Assembly: GCF_000213175.1 (NCBI RefSeq) | Contig: NW_009799179.1 | Coordinates: 5,114,448 to 5,178,447, forward strand | From: Neurospora tetrasperma FGSC 2508 | Taxonomy: Eukaryota > Ascomycota > Sordariomycetes > Sordariales > Sordariaceae | Direction: 5' to 3' | DNA: 64,000 bases | In this document: piece after piece, positions 21,555 through 33,392 of the stretch | Numbering within the stretch: position 1 is the first letter of the stretch | Layout: each line of letters opens with the position of its first letter | Made by a program: the position numbers and the translations under genes | Notes under the pieces: generated by a model | Told to the model about the DNA's origin: nothing | What the model saw: the letters and a program-made list of their open reading frames with translations, nothing else | The model's database searches: none

Positions 21555-22820
21555 CTAACTCGATAACCAAAAACCTGCCGCCAAGCCCGCCACCTCTTTT
21601 CCCTTCGTCATAACGATCTCATGACCACCATCCATTACAACAGCCTTAAATCCATCTTCTCCCAACACTGACGTGGCGTCGTGTATCAGTTCCTCCTTGA
21701 CAATGACCGGATCCGTTGAGCCAAGAATCAGCAAGACTTTTCCACCCAAAAGTCCCGGCAACGGTTCTGCCCCGGCTCCCTCATCGGCACCAGGAGAAGA
21801 AGTCTTTCGCCTAGCAGCCAAAAGCTGACCGAGCTTTAGCCAGTCATCCCGCTGTTCGTAAATGGGCGCATGCCGAATGCTGCTCATAAAAGCCGTGAGG
21901 AATCCCTGCTGGTGCTGGACCTGCCAGGCCATCACCGAGGAAACTGTGCTATTGGGCCTGTGCGGCGAGAGAACCGCGTTGTCAAATGAGTCCCCGCCGC
22001 TGGCGTCGCTGTTTTTGTGATGCTTCTGGGTGGACTGTTCGCTGTTGCTGGTGGCGGCCACGACTTCGCTGGCCAGTTTGGCTTCAGATGTCGTTGTCGC
22101 TGGCTGGGGAGTGATCCGTCGGCGTATGAGCCACCGGAGCAGCCTCTCGGGAAGCAGGCCTTCGGAGTAAAGGATCCTGCTCCTTCGGCTCACGTGTTCA
22201 GACCGGATCAGTCCTGCGCTTGCCACGAGTACCAAGGACCGGATCATGTGCGAGTAGTATCTGGCGAACGAGACGGCGATGCCTCCGCCTAGGGAATAAC
22301 CAATCATGTGGAATCCATTGTCGCCGGTCCAGGGCAGTTTTGAAGATGCCAAAGCCAGGAAGATCTGAGTCGAGTAAAGCCGGATGTCAAAGGGGATGTC
22401 TGTTGGAGTATCGGAATAACCGCGCCCGAAAAAGTCAAACAGCATGACTCTGTAACCTTTTTCCACGAGCGCCTCTCCAAGGATTCCCAAGCTCAAACAT
22501 GGTGTGCTGATGCCGTGTAATAGAAGAACCTTCTCGCCGTCTTCAGGCCCCCATTCGAACACCTTGATGATTCCATATGGGGTCTCAACGTCCCTTGCAC
22601 CTGGTAGAGCATCTGGGGGGTATGGAAGTGAGGAGGTTTCTTCTTTGGGCAACTGTGGGAGGTGGGTGGCTCTTGGTGATGGGATTATTATTGGCTTCTT
22701 GGTCGAGTTTTGGCTCATCAGCATGCGGACACTCAACCCCAGGGATACACCCACTGCCCCAAGAACGAGACAAGATGTAGTGACCTGAGGGCGGAGGTTA
22801 GAAGCCCAGGCCGTCATCAT
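21555..22820 (-). CDS. Membrane-anchored alpha/beta hydrolase
   Basis: From the ATG at 22820 the frame encodes 421 residues. A hydrophobic segment at about residues 16-33 (SCLVLGAVGVSLGLSV) looks like a signal anchor. The alpha/beta-hydrolase core then shows the oxyanion motif LLLHGIS (about 99-105), a DFFGRGYSDTP strand-loop, the nucleophile elbow GYSLGG (Ser176), a late acid in ILGSTDP and the catalytic His in MDGGHEIV. The catalytic triad therefore appears complete. Between elbow and acid lies a cap with a Ser/Thr/Gln-rich, probably disordered insertion. The substrate cannot be told; the layout resembles lipid-type or epoxide-hydrolase-like members of the family. An ATG sits directly before this one (22817) and either could be used. 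The frame is open 30 codons further upstream without ATG. Confidence 0.85.
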   Translation of the reverse strand: MMTAWASNLRPQVTTSCLVLGAVGVSLGLSVRMLMSQNSTKKPIIIPSPRATHLPQLPKEETSSLPYPPDALPGARDVETPYGIIKVFEWGPEDGEKVLLLHGISTPCLSLGILGEALVEKGYRVMLFDFFGRGYSDTPTDIPFDIRLYSTQIFLALASSKLPWTGDNGFHMIGYSLGGGIAVSFARYYSHMIRSLVLVASAGLIRSEHVSRRSRILYSEGLLPERLLRWLIRRRITPQPATTTSEAKLASEVVAATSNSEQSTQKHHKNSDASGGDSFDNAVLSPHRPNSTVSSVMAWQVQHQQGFLTAFMSSIRHAPIYEQRDDWLKLGQLLAARRKTSSPGADEGAGAEPLPGLLGGKVLLILGSTDPVIVKEELIHDATSVLGEDGFKAVVMDGGHEIVMTKGKEVAGLAAGFWLSS

Positions 22821-23346
22821 GGGGCTGCAAGAGTGTGCTTTTGAGATCCGACTCCGCTGAAAGTTGACCCGGAAGAACTCGTCGTTTGTCCCAAAATTAG
22901 AAGCTTTCAAAGGATGAGAAAGGGCTGTGAATGTGTGGCCTTCAGTGAGCGTCCTCGGGAAAGGATAGGATACTAAACCGTGAAGTCTACTTTTCGCGTT
23001 GAAGGAAGTGTTCTAGGGAAGTTTCGGATGTCGATTTGTCCATCCGGTGAGGTTTTGTTAGATTAGTCATGGCATAAAAAGACTTCCATGAACCGATAGC
23101 CGATGAGAGTTGTGATCGTAGGAATGGTAGTGGCTGCCAAGGAAAAGCGGGTCGGTGTTGGTGTCGGCGGAGCGGGTCTTCAAGCAAAATGCGCCTACTG
23201 TAACTCTCCTCCCCATAGACGGAAATCCTCCGAACAACCAACCACAAGTTTGAAGTTGTTGTGATCCGTTCTCCCTGGCGCCAACATCATGACTTTGAAT
23301 GAACATCACAAGTCAGCAGCAAGCTGAGGGAGATCAGCAGTCCTCC
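22821..23346. other. Intergenic region
   Basis: Upstream region of the hydrolase gene and 3' flank of the small unknown gene. No supported gene is seen. Confidence 0.5.
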
Positions 23347-23793
23347 TCAGGGTTCTGACTTCTCTCGTCGGTAGAGGCTCCTCAGTCTGGCAAGCTGTCG
23401 TCGTAGGACACCCTTCTCCTTCTCCCCGTCACTATCCGAAAGCTCCACGGAGAATGACGGCCGGCCGGAGCCGTTGGGGTCTTTGACCAGCTTCCGAGGA
23501 GATGGACGCTCGCCAGTCGAAGAGGAGCGTCTTTCGGCGGCACTCAACCACGTCCGGTGTGAGACGTCTTGTCCAGAAGTTGCAAAGCCTTGCATCCATC
23601 CGCTTGGTGTGGATTTGGTCCGGCGGTGTTCTGGCGGCTCCATTGCGCGCACCATGGGATCCAGCAGCGAGGAGTAAGCCGAATCATGGTGATTGTCTGA
23701 GGAATTGTGATGCTCTTGTTCTGAGAGAGGCATAGAGTCTGGAGGGCTCATCAGCTTCAGAGAGGTTGACCGGCGCCCAAAGATCCTGGGCAT
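23347..23793 (-). CDS. Hypothetical small basic, serine-rich protein
   Basis: The first ATG of this frame is at 23793 (MPRIFGRRSTSLKL), giving 148 residues; the frame is open upstream but without another ATG. No family is recognised. The protein is rich in Ser, Arg and Pro with several SP/TP and RxxS sites (RRTKSTPSGW, GERPSPRKLVKDP), and ends in a basic helix (VLRRQLARLRSLYRREKSEP). This suggests a disordered, phosphorylated regulatory protein (inference). Coding bias looks real, but there is no homology evidence. Confidence 0.5.
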   Translation of the reverse strand: MPRIFGRRSTSLKLMSPPDSMPLSEQEHHNSSDNHHDSAYSSLLDPMVRAMEPPEHRRTKSTPSGWMQGFATSGQDVSHRTWLSAAERRSSSTGERPSPRKLVKDPNGSGRPSFSVELSDSDGEKEKGVLRRQLARLRSLYRREKSEP

Positions 23794-25258
23794 CTTTGCG
23801 CTCCTGGGCTCGATGGATAAAATTGATACAGCTTGACCGGATAGTATCGTCGATGAACAAGTTGTTTTTGTAATCTGGGCTCGATCTCCCTGTCTTACTG
23901 TGATATATGAGGCGAGGCGGGGTGGCAGCTGAGGGCGGAATAGAAAGGAGGGGTGATGATCTTTCTTTTTTCGTCTAACGAGGCGGAACAAAGGGTTTGT
24001 GGGGAATCTTGTGGTTGTCTCTTCCAAGTTTTCGCTCGGCACAGCCGGAATGCTTTGCACGCTCCTGAGGTAATCCAGCTCGATTACAACTGTTCTTGTG
24101 ACGAAGTCGAGGTGATGTAGTCTCAGCACATGCCGTGAGAGGAAAAAAAAAAAGAAGGAAAAAAAAGCGCCTCCATACTTACACTATATCATGGGGTACT
24201 TATGATCCACGCCCCCCAAAATTCGCCTTTTTTACGCGGGGCAGCTTCACGCGCCAAGGAGGTCTGGAGGTCGCCCAAAAATGATCTGCTCATCCCCTGA
24301 CTTGCCTTTTTTGGGGGGTGTGAAGCCTGTCGAATGGAAAGCTGTGTTTCTGTCGTCGGCTTCTGATTCGATCACGGCTGGGTAGGCGCAATTGTACATT
24401 TGCGTGCATCGAACCCGTCTCTACGGCATCCCATCACAGCTTGCACATTCGGTCAGGGGACAAAAGCGGTGCTACCGACCTGCTTCAGCTGTTCTAACTG
24501 GCTGCAGTCGTTGGATAGGAGCTGAGAACAAATAAGACAGTTTGGGGATACGAGAACAGGCACTTGAATATGTCTTCTTGAGGGAAAGGTCTAGCTCCTT
24601 TCCTTGTCCAAAGTTATGGCAGCTTTGAAAGTTGGGAAGGTTGCAGCCTCTTTTGCGGACCAGTGCTGATGTTGTTTGCATCACTTTCCCTCAAACCTAC
24701 CTAGATGCATACAAAAGCATCCAAACGCAGAACCATTTTTCAACTTGCGCTCTGATCGAGTCCCCAACTTCGCTGCCAGCTTGCTCGTCAAGGAACATGA
24801 ACTGTGACAAGTAGGCCAGGGTGCCAATCCAGTTGCCTGTTTGTGAGTTGTGATTTCTTCACATACAGTCACCAAGCGCCTGGTTGCACCCCCCTTTGGC
24901 CGTATCAACACAGTCTCAAAGCATCTCTGTTGCATAGCTGTTTGTCCTGAGATAGGGCGAAAGTTCGGCAAAGTTGCGGAGCTGTATTAAGTGTTTCCAA
25001 ATCGCTTCTCTAAGGTGGTGGGCATTGCCTCAATGATAACTGCGATTCCTCATCTCAGAGTATAATATCATTAAAGACCTGTGAGCCTAGAATTTGGCGA
25101 CTGAAGCGGTAACTTTCTCGATGAATTCAACAATCGTACCCATCCATCGGTTGCGTCGAAGGGGTTGCGGGTTTCATTATGCCACCACAGCGGGTTATAT
25201 GTAGCGTCAAGGATGCTGGTGTCATAGACATGCTTCACGGCTCCTCTCACTTCCCAGC
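23794..25258. other. Intergenic region
   Basis: About 1.5 kb with no supported gene. It includes A-rich tracts near 24140-24170 upstream of the small unknown gene. Scattered short open frames show no domain. Confidence 0.5.
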
Positions 25259-25804
25259 TCAAGAGTTGTTCTTGACGAGGGATGATACCGTCTCCTCGAT
25301 TTGCTGGTCGGACAGACCTAGAAACCATCTGGGTTAGTCATCGGCCCAGATAAGATGTAAAAGGACGCCATAACCTACCTTCCAACGACTGACTCTTCTC
25401 CTTACCGAACTCTGCAAAGACCGAGCATTAGAACCAAAACCAAAGAGTAGAGCGTGATATCATATGGTCTGGATCCACCAACCGAATCTCGCATAGACCT
25501 TGGGTAGCGTGCCGGACGCATCTCGAATCAAAACCGGTGTCGCCGGGTTATCCTTCTTCATGGCAGGGTAGTTTCGGAGGAGGAATGATCTGGATTCAAG
25601 AATTGAAGTTAATCTGGGGCTCATTCATCTAATCAAATCAGCGGAGGCGGGTATTGCTCGAGTCATTCACGCTGCTGCGTTGACGGGAGACTCCATCCGT
25701 AGGGCTGGGATCATTCACCTTGTGGCAGCGCTGTGCTCGCCCGTCTGGCAGAACAGGAAGCGGACCTCCTTCAAGCCTTTGTTGAAAGCAAATCTGCCTG
25801 ACAT
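25259..25804 (-). CDS. nuo-10.5: NADH:ubiquinone oxidoreductase 10.5 kDa subunit (complex I B8 / NDUFA2)
   Basis: Four exons on the minus strand: 25719-25804, 25483-25589, 25379-25411 and 25259-25317 (285 bases, 94 residues). All three introns (129, 71 and 61 bp) begin GT and end AG, and the phases agree. The protein begins MSGRFAFNKGLKEVRFLFCQ and continues TGEHSAATRSFLLRNYPAMK, then KDNPATPVLIRDASGTLPKV and YARFEFGKEKSQSLEG, ending SLVKNNS. This is the compact thioredoxin-like L51/S25/CI-B8 domain of the accessory subunit on the complex I matrix arm. The length matches the family. The two Cys seen in some relatives are reduced to one (FLFCQ). The gene is easy to miss because no exon exceeds 107 bases. 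It is divergent from the pyruvate carrier gene 735 bp away. Confidence 0.93.
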
Positions 25805-26539
25805 GGTTGCGATGAAGGCAATCTCAAATTACAAAGGCGCAAGAATTGGCAGATGGGGGTATCGATTGAGTGGTCGTCGTTGTCCTATGGGCAGGGGCAC
25901 CTTTGCGACAAGCAAGCAAGCGGGGGAGGTTGCCGACCAGAAGCTCCACCTGGGATTTGAGATGCACAATTACAGCCGCCTGGATAAGAAAGCTCTTTGC
26001 ACAAAGGTTTCCATGAGGAGGGTGCACAAAGCCGAGCTTCCCCAACGGTGCACGAGCCACAAAATGCTGACAGACAGAAAGTCCATGTTATCTCCGCAGT
26101 CCTCAACAAGAGACAGCGGTTTCTTTGCCCAGGGCACGAAATGATGACTCGTCGAAAACCTTCAGCATCTTCACCTTAGAATATTGGTCAGAGAAGAAGT
26201 GCCGTGCAAAGATTTCAAAACCATCGCGCTCGTCAAGTTTGCACCATTTCAAGGTGCGTGCATGAGATTCTGTTATGTACCGATAAGATGGTCCGGGGCG
26301 GGCTGTTAACGAACAACATTGAATATGCCGCTTGCTCTGTACTGATACACAGTCCCTGACTAACTAAGTCGCCGACTCCGAAATTCAGATCGGACTTTGG
26401 GAGCTCCACTTTCAGCTCCAATCCACTTTCGCCCCGGCGCCCTAAGAAGTCCAAACCTCCTCCAAGTCGAGACTCAATTCGGACATTCCATCCCCAAACC
26501 ATCCCACCTCGAGTCGAGTCGCAAGTCCCCTCCGGCACA
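25805..26539. promoter_or_regulatory. Shared divergent promoter region of two mitochondrial-protein genes
   Basis: These 735 bp separate the start codons of the complex I subunit (-) and the mitochondrial pyruvate carrier (+). No gene is supported inside. No specific factor-binding site could be identified with confidence; co-regulation is inferred only from the arrangement. Confidence 0.45.
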
Positions 26540-27420
26540 ATGGCCCCGATGAACAACTTCTTCCGCGCGGCGCGCCCCGTTTTCCGCAACACCTTCTTCA
26601 CCTCCAACGCCGCCCGCAATGGCGGCAAGCGCTTCCAGAGCACAGCGAGTTCGGAGCAAGCGCAAGAGTCCTTCTTCAAGCGCATGTGGAACAGCCCGGT
26701 CGGCTTCAAGACGGTGCACTTCTGGTATGTTGTTTTGTTGAGGAACCTTTTAGGCCTTTCGGAGTCGGCGCAACAGCAGCAGTAACAACAACAACGACGA
26801 TGCAATGATCAACATCGAAAAAAAAAAAAAAGATTCGGACAAAGATGCGTTCCAATGAGCAAGAGCAAAGGCTAATCCATGTCCATTTAAAAAACAACAG
26901 GGCCCCTGTCATGAAATGGGGTCTCGTCCTCGCAGGTATCTCCGACTTTGCGCGCCCGGCCGAGAAGCTCTCGCTCACCCAGAACGCCGCCCTGACTGCC
27001 ACCGGTCTCATCTGGACCCGCTGGTGCTTGATCATCAAGCCCAAGAACTACCTGTGCGTTTCCCTTCTTCCATCTTGTCGTCGCCCTTCGTTTTCGACCC
27101 TATCAACAAACTTACGTCATCCCATTCCCAACAACAATCACCACCACCAATACCATCTCTTACGTCCATCTCTTGGTCCATACCTATCCCTTCTTCCCCC
27201 CAATATAACAGCCCTACTCCCTTTTACCCAACCCAGAACTAACTTCTTGTTTTCTCACAGTCTCGCCGCCGTCAACTTCTTCCTTGGCATCGTCGGTGTC
27301 GTTCAGGTCTCCCGTATCCTCATGTGGCAACAATCCCAAAAGAACAAGACCCTCCCCGCCGCTGCTGAGGAGGTCAAGGAAAACGTTAAGGAGGAGGTCA
27401 AGAAGGTCGTCAAGGCCTAA
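26540..27420 (+). CDS. MPC2: Mitochondrial pyruvate carrier subunit (Mpc2 type)
   Basis: Exons 26540-26724, 26901-27053 and 27261-27420 give 165 residues. Introns of 176 bp (GTATGT...CAACAG) and 207 bp (GTGCGT...TCACAG) are both phase 2 and restore FKTVHFWAPVMKWGLV and IIKPKNYLLAAVNFF in frame. MPC subunits form a heterodimer in the inner mitochondrial membrane that imports pyruvate. The core has the family signatures KTVHFWAP, KWGLVLAGISD, RPAEKLS, TGLIWTRWCLIIKPKNYL and NFFLG, with three likely membrane helices. Compared with yeast Mpc2 there is an extra N-terminal stretch of about 45 residues rich in Arg, Asn and Phe (MAPMNNFFRAARPVFR), probably a targeting sequence, and a short Lys/Glu-rich C-terminal tail. 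Mpc2/Mpc3 type is preferred over Mpc1 by these motifs. Confidence 0.94.
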
Positions 27421-28469
27421 ACTTCTTCGAACGTAACGAAATCGATCGATTGATGACGAGCCATTGAGGTTTTGGCATAGTTGGTAGTCGGGAGTCGGGA
27501 GTCGGGAGTCGAAGTCCAAGTCGAAGTCAAAAGTCGAAAACACGTAGAGGCCGGCATTTCGTCAAAAAAAGGGTTTTGAAGTGATACGACAGGAGCTGAA
27601 ATCACATGCCGACTGTGACTATATAAGACTGCGGCAACGGCAACGGCTATAGCGAAGCTGACGTCGATGGAATGTGGAAGGGCAGCGCCACGACTTTGAA
27701 GTGTCTGCATCGACGGATGGCGGGGTGGACGGGCTTATGTCATTGGAAGGAGCCGGGGTCTTTATATTGGCGATGTGCTTGATTCTGATCAGATCAGATA
27801 CAAAGTCTTGACGGTGGATGTGTAGGTGTAGGTGAAGATGAGGTACAGTTCCGGAGGCGGCAAAGTGCGCGGCTTATAACGATCCAAGGCGAAGGCAACT
27901 TCACCATGTGATCCATCTCTTGTGCTGATCTCGGCACTAGATATCACAACATTATTTCTTTTTTTCTCTCTTCAATGGTTTCCAATATATGCGCCCGTTC
28001 TATCATCTGCAATCATTGAAATTTTGCTCTGATGAACAGTTGGACTCACTAGAGCTTTCAGGTTGTTGCAGCATTTCGAAAATACTAGGAATAATGCGAC
28101 TGTTTCTTCTCTAGATTTGCGCTGCTTCCAAAGCTTATCCAGGTATCTCATAACAAAATGGGTCGCCCAACGTCGAGCGCTGACGATACAAATACTAGAA
28201 AAAATATACAATAATGACCAAAAAAGGCTGCCCCCAAAAAACCAAAAGCTTGCGCTTGCGCCGTGTATCATCTGGATTGAGAACACCCATCGAACAAGAA
28301 ATAGAGATACAAATCCAACGCCAGCGATGAAGATATTAAAAACAATTGAACCAGAATAAGAACCTTTACATCCTTCTCTCTATGACGGGGTATCCGCTTT
28401 TCTTCCTCTTTATCCTCAATTCCCATTCGAGACACTGGACATGGCAAACCGACGGTAACAACATCGATA
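27421..28469. other. Convergent intergenic region
   Basis: This lies between the stop codons of MPC2 (+) and pantothenate kinase (-). It includes short tandem GGGAGTC/GAAGTC units at about 27485-27540. No gene is supported. Confidence 0.55.
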
Positions 28470-30277
28470 TTATTCATTGTCAGCATCTCTCGTTCTCGTC
28501 CGAGCATTCATTCGCGCTTCCATGACGGTAGCCTGATCGAAGCTTCCCCTACGGCCCCAATTCTGAGGCTGCCGCTTGAGGAACGCGCCGACGGCTCCTA
28601 GGTAGCCCTCGTGTCTGAGGAAGTAAGCCTGCTTGGCGCCCTTGCTCCAGAACTTGATGGCGTAGCTGAGCGTGTTCATGGTCTGCGGGTGTCCCCTGAT
28701 GAAGGACCCGCCGAAGTAGATGTTGCTGAGTTCGTGTATCTGGCTCTGCAGATAAGCGAGCTGTCCAATGTTGTTACTGATCGCGTACAGCAAGGAGACC
28801 GAGACGTCGGCGCTCGAGAAATGCTTGTTGCCAGGCAAAGTTGTTGATGATGTAGAGGGGCCGCCGGCCTCGGCGGCGCTGGATAGCACCTCGTCAACGT
28901 CGACCGGGCTAAGTCCACCGCTGTCCTCGGCTTCCGTCTCGGCTTGTCGCTTCAAACGGAACACCTTTCCGAAAGAGCTGGCAATTGTAGTGCTCTTGAG
29001 GCCGATCTTGCCATAGTCGGTGCCGTAAATGTCGCCGACCAGCATGTCGACTTTACTGTTGTCACCCTTGGATGCCATATCTAGCATCTCATCGAAGCTA
29101 CGAGCTCCGGTGAGGAGACTTAGTAGGCCCCAAAGCGTGCCGCCACCGAGTGATGTACCGCCCACACGTTGATAGTCCCGAGGCCCTGTTACTTTTAAGA
29201 ACGACACTCCGGACCCGATATTTACCAGGAGGTATGGATATCTGTGGGTAGAGGGATCGACGAAGTTCATTGGGTCTGCTTCTGAGTAGGTAAAGACTTC
29301 GCGGGGGATTTCAGTGATGAAGAAGTCGAGTCCTGTAGTTATGCCTATTAGCAATAGTTTCCATGCTAGAGTGCATGAATGACATACCTATTATCAGACA
29401 CTCCATTTCATCTTCCCGGATGACATCGACTTCCAAAACGTCGCGAATCATGTCGTAAAACTTGTATGCGCCACCGCCCGTAGCCATGACGCACAGCTCG
29501 GGGCCAATGTTAGACTCATTGAGCATTTGGTGTTTGCGCTTGAGGGCGCGCATGAACTCGAGACAATCATCAATGTGGTCGGTTTCGAAGCTGACGAAGT
29601 TGAGGCGTCCACCTGGTTCCGTGGAGTGAGGCTCGCGGGAGAAGTACACCAGTTTAGCCAGAGAACCGCCGATCTATCCGAGGTATCAACCATTAACAAT
29701 GCGTCCAATAGGATATCAACGGGAAGTAATTGTGAAAGTGTTTCCATACATCAACAGCGATATGGCTCACTATCGCAGTGTGGTTCGGTAGTCTGATGTC
29801 CTTCGACTCTTGACGACTTGGTGAACCACCGCGGCTGCTGCTTCCGCTTGGTGTCTGTGGCGGCGAAGCGCTGCCGTGCTCAACGATGAATGCGCCCTCA
29901 ACATTGATGCGAACAGAGCCCGGATGGCTCAAAGCAGTGTCGAGCTCGATTGGACCAGAAGTAGATGCGCGCTGGCGGTTGGCTGACGGGGGTGACGTTG
30001 TCGCGGAGGTCAAGGCTGTGACAGGAGTTGACGCAGTCGCAATCTCGGGGCTGGTGATGGTAGGCGTTGTAGGTGTGGTAAGCGTTGTAGGTGTGGTAAG
30101 CGCAGCGTTCGGAGAGAGATGAGTGGTCAATTGGCCGGTCTGCGATGGTAGGCCGTCATTCCTCAGCTCTGGGTCGCGGGATTCGGGTTGTTGGTGGTCG
30201 GCTTGCGGTCGCGACGATGGGTGTTGCGGGTGGGGAGCAATAGCCTCGGCTTCGGCTTGGTTGCTCTCTGACGACAT
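28470..30277 (-). CDS. CAB1: Pantothenate kinase, eukaryotic type II
   Basis: Exons 29750-30277, 29388-29673 and 28470-29332 give 558 residues; introns are 76 bp (phase 0) and 55 bp (phase 1). The enzyme phosphorylates pantothenate with ATP, the committed step of CoA synthesis. Landmarks are the first ATP-binding strand rebuilt across intron 1 (VDIGGSLAKLVYF), ELCVMATGGGAYKF, the catalytic-region motif EVDVIREDEMECLIIG, LLVNIGSGVSFLKV, the GGTSLGGGTLWGLLSLLTG loop and FGGSFIRGHPQTMNTL. The first 150 residues are Ser/Thr/Pro/Gln-rich and probably disordered. This extension carries phosphorylatable SP/TP sites, hinting at regulation (inference). For intron 2, a second acceptor 12 bases upstream would add four residues in frame. 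Confidence 0.95.
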
Positions 30278-31739
30278 GTTGTATCTGTTGTTGTTCACAA
30301 CACGGAGAAAAAGGGTAGGTTGAGGTTAGAACAACAAGAGCGGTTCAAGGAGGCATGAATGTGTCTTTGAGGGCAGCCATTCGGAGAGCGCTTTTTTGGG
30401 CGAGACAGACTTGTCAGAGACCTTTTAAAGGAGGAGGGATACTGAAAACTACATTGTAGATCATATCCCGGGTGCCTTTGGTGGTGATCTACCTACTGTG
30501 TAGTCAGAGGTGGGCCACAAAAACGGCCGCACGGGTTATCGATAAGGTGCTACTACAAGAAGAGGATCCACATCAACATCCCATGGCTTGCGGGCCTAGT
30601 CCTGCCGATTCCAACCCTGTTGTCTACGAAAACCCCAACAAATACCGTGACGATTGTGAATCCTTTCGCCCGAGACACTGCACATCATGATCCTTCCGTC
30701 TGGAGGGTGCAGGCGTCCCATTGTCATCGCATGTTCACTTAGGACTGGATTCCACGATTGAAACGGTCACTAGCATGGTCTGACCTCCAATTACCCGAGC
30801 CTGCTACTCAAGTCTTCGTCTGCGCCGTCTTCCGTGCCATCTCTCGTCAGCCTGAGCGTCGCGACAACGGTTCCGTACTTGTATTGTAGATCCCTCCCGG
30901 GCAGATGGGAACATGTACGTAACACCACTCAGCGCAACGGTGCAACTAGCCGTCCGCTTGTTTACTGAAACCAGCAAAGGCATGTAATATGTGAAACCAC
31001 ACTTTGAACGATCATTACGTATTGCCCATTTTTGTAGCCCTACTGTGCTGTCTGCCGTCCATCCCTCCTCCTCCTGTTGCTCCTCCACAGCTTTCAGTAA
31101 CCATCAATGCCATCCTGGCGACTTAGCAAAAGCTACTCCGACTCCGGTACAAACCAAAATCAAGACCGACAGAAACAGAATTCCAAATCGCCCTTCCAGT
31201 ATTTTGTGCACAAGCCCCCGAATAGCCCCATGAGCCCGCCAGTTCCGTCCATCAACCATCGACCCACAAAGAGTGTAGCGTAAGCCAAAGAAAAAAGAAA
31301 AAACCCGCCGATAAAAAAAGAAGGTCATGATACATAAGCCTTGCACTGGAGGGGAACATGCCTGATGCTCCGACATGCGACTGTGGGGAAATGGTTCGGC
31401 TCGGCGCAGGTACGTCGACTCCACAGCGCCGAAAATACCGAAATCGGTTTACGTTTTCCCCAGAGCGGGGACAGAATCGAACGGGGAATGAAAGGTGATT
31501 TGATGACAACCGACAAGCCGGCGGCATAATGGCGGGGATTCCCGCACGTCCGAACCCAGAAAGGACAGTGGAAGACCACCCCGCATTTTCACACGGTAAG
31601 CTTTCGAGTCATCCACTGCAGTGATGCAAACAGTCTTGAGGTTGTCTTGACCCATTCCTCGATCCGGTTATTAGATCGATCATTTTAACGAACCATACAT
31701 AGCAGATATCTGAAAGACACTGTGAGAAATTCAAGATGC
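30278..31739. other. Intergenic region
   Basis: About 1.46 kb between the pantothenate kinase start and the stop of the Rax1-like gene. No domain-bearing frame is seen. It contains the kinase promoter and the 3' flank of the RGS gene. Confidence 0.5.
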
Positions 31740-33392
31740 TCAAAACAAGTCCCCTCCAGGCACGGCGACAAAGATGGCCGTCAGGATCGCCGACAGCACC
31801 ACGGCGCACAACATGCTCTGCACCGCAATCGTGTCTTGAATCTGGCGAAGCATGGGCTCCTGGATCCACACCTCTCGATCAAAGATCTTGCGGATCACGT
31901 TGCGCTGCTGGTACCGGACCAGCCACGGCTCGTCCTCATAGCTGTTGCCGGACCCGAAGCTATCAAACGACCGCTTCGCCTTGCCCTCTTCCCCATCCTC
32001 CTCCTCCGCCATGAACAGCTCCCACGGACGAATATGTCGGTGGTGCAGCCCGTGCAGGACCACGCACATACCCTTGTACGCCGCAATCAGCGTGGAGATG
32101 CCCAGCACCCAGCCGATGGCCGCCAGGGCGCGGTAGCCGCGGCCCGCGTTGGACAAAGCCAGCACGATGGCGACCACGGTGCTGATCAGGATGAGCGCGA
32201 CACCAAGCCCCCGTGCGAAGAAGACGCGCGCCGGGTTGCCGTTGCAGATGGACCAGCGGATGAAGTTGGGGTGCGCCTGACGACGCAGCGCGGATTCGAT
32301 AGGCGTGATGATGATGCGGAATGCGGACGGGTGCGTCGTGTGTGCAAGCGCTTGAAGTACGGCTTTTTGCTCCTTGTCGGAGAGGTTGAGCTGCCGGGGC
32401 GCGTCGTCCATGATATAAGTGGCGATCACACGGTCGATTTCTTTTCGGAAGGGTTGTATGGTGACTGTTTGGTTTGAGTTTTCCGTCAGTCAACATTGCC
32501 CCTTTCGATTCGGTATTCGACAGCAGCTATCGCATGCATGTCATGCCTCTGTGGGAGTGTGGCATATGAAAACTGGAAAAAGAACGAGCAGGAGACGTAT
32601 GCTTACACGGTGGCTTGATGCCTGCTGTGGCAAAGGCATCGCTCGCTTGCGTGCGGTACGTCGTCGCCATACTGGACCCGTTATACTCGGAGGAAAAGGT
32701 CTCCTGGTGGTAGCCACGTGGAGTGTCCGGCGGCGTTCCGAACGGGTCGTTGCTGCCTGTCCGCGTGCCCTCGGGTAAGTCTGATGTACTTCGGCCTCTT
32801 GGACTGGACAAGACTGGGGTCGACCCCTTTTCGAAATCAGTACCCTTGAATATCTCGACAGTCACGTCTCCTGTTTTGCAGTTCGGCTTTTTGCGGGCCT
32901 TCTCAGCCTGCTCTTTCTGAATTTTGTGAATGGCTTCCTCCTCCATGGCCGGTGTCCATTCTGGAGCAAGAGCAAGGTCCCACGTTTTGGCTTGCTCGAA
33001 GCGCTTCATGTAGTCACGATACCACAGAAAGAATTGCAAGTTCTCCGCTGACCGCTCCACGTATATCAGGTAGTTCATAAAGTCACGGACGGTACATGGC
33101 TACATACGGCTAGTCAGCCACTGGTCTGTCTTCATGTGAGGCAGGATCAAGCACTGACTGGACATGTTCCCCCCTCGATAATTTTATCGAAGCTCAATGC
33201 TGTTGGGATTCCTGCGATGCTACCCGAGTTGACTGGCCTCAGGCTTGGCTCTGTCTTCTCGGATCCTGCTTCACTGTTTCTGGCAGGGGAGTTGCCGATG
33301 GTGTTCTGGCCGGTGCTGGGCTCATCACTCAGTGAGATGTTGTTCTTGTCGACGTAAGCTGGACGTCGGTATGTGAGGGGTAGGAGACCCAT
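31740..33392 (-). CDS. RAX1: RGS-domain membrane protein, Rax1-like
   Basis: Exons 33159-33392, 32607-33099 and 31740-32464 give 483 residues; introns are 59 bp (phase 0) and 142 bp (phase 1). Exon joining restores EGGTCPPCTVRDFMNYL and KPPFTIQPFRKEIDRV. The RGS-like domain starts near residue 60 (TALSFDKIIEG...ENLQFFLWYRDYMKRFEQ) and is split by a Ser/Pro-rich insertion before PFRKEIDRVIATYI...LNLSDKEQKAVL. Three hydrophobic segments follow at about residues 323-347, 355-379 and 457-479. In yeast, Rax1 acts with Rax2 in bipolar bud-site selection at the cortex; fungal orthologues affect polarity and stress responses. The ATG at 33392 is chosen because the frame upstream has no ATG before a stop. 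Identity rests on domain order and motif memory. Confidence 0.82.
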
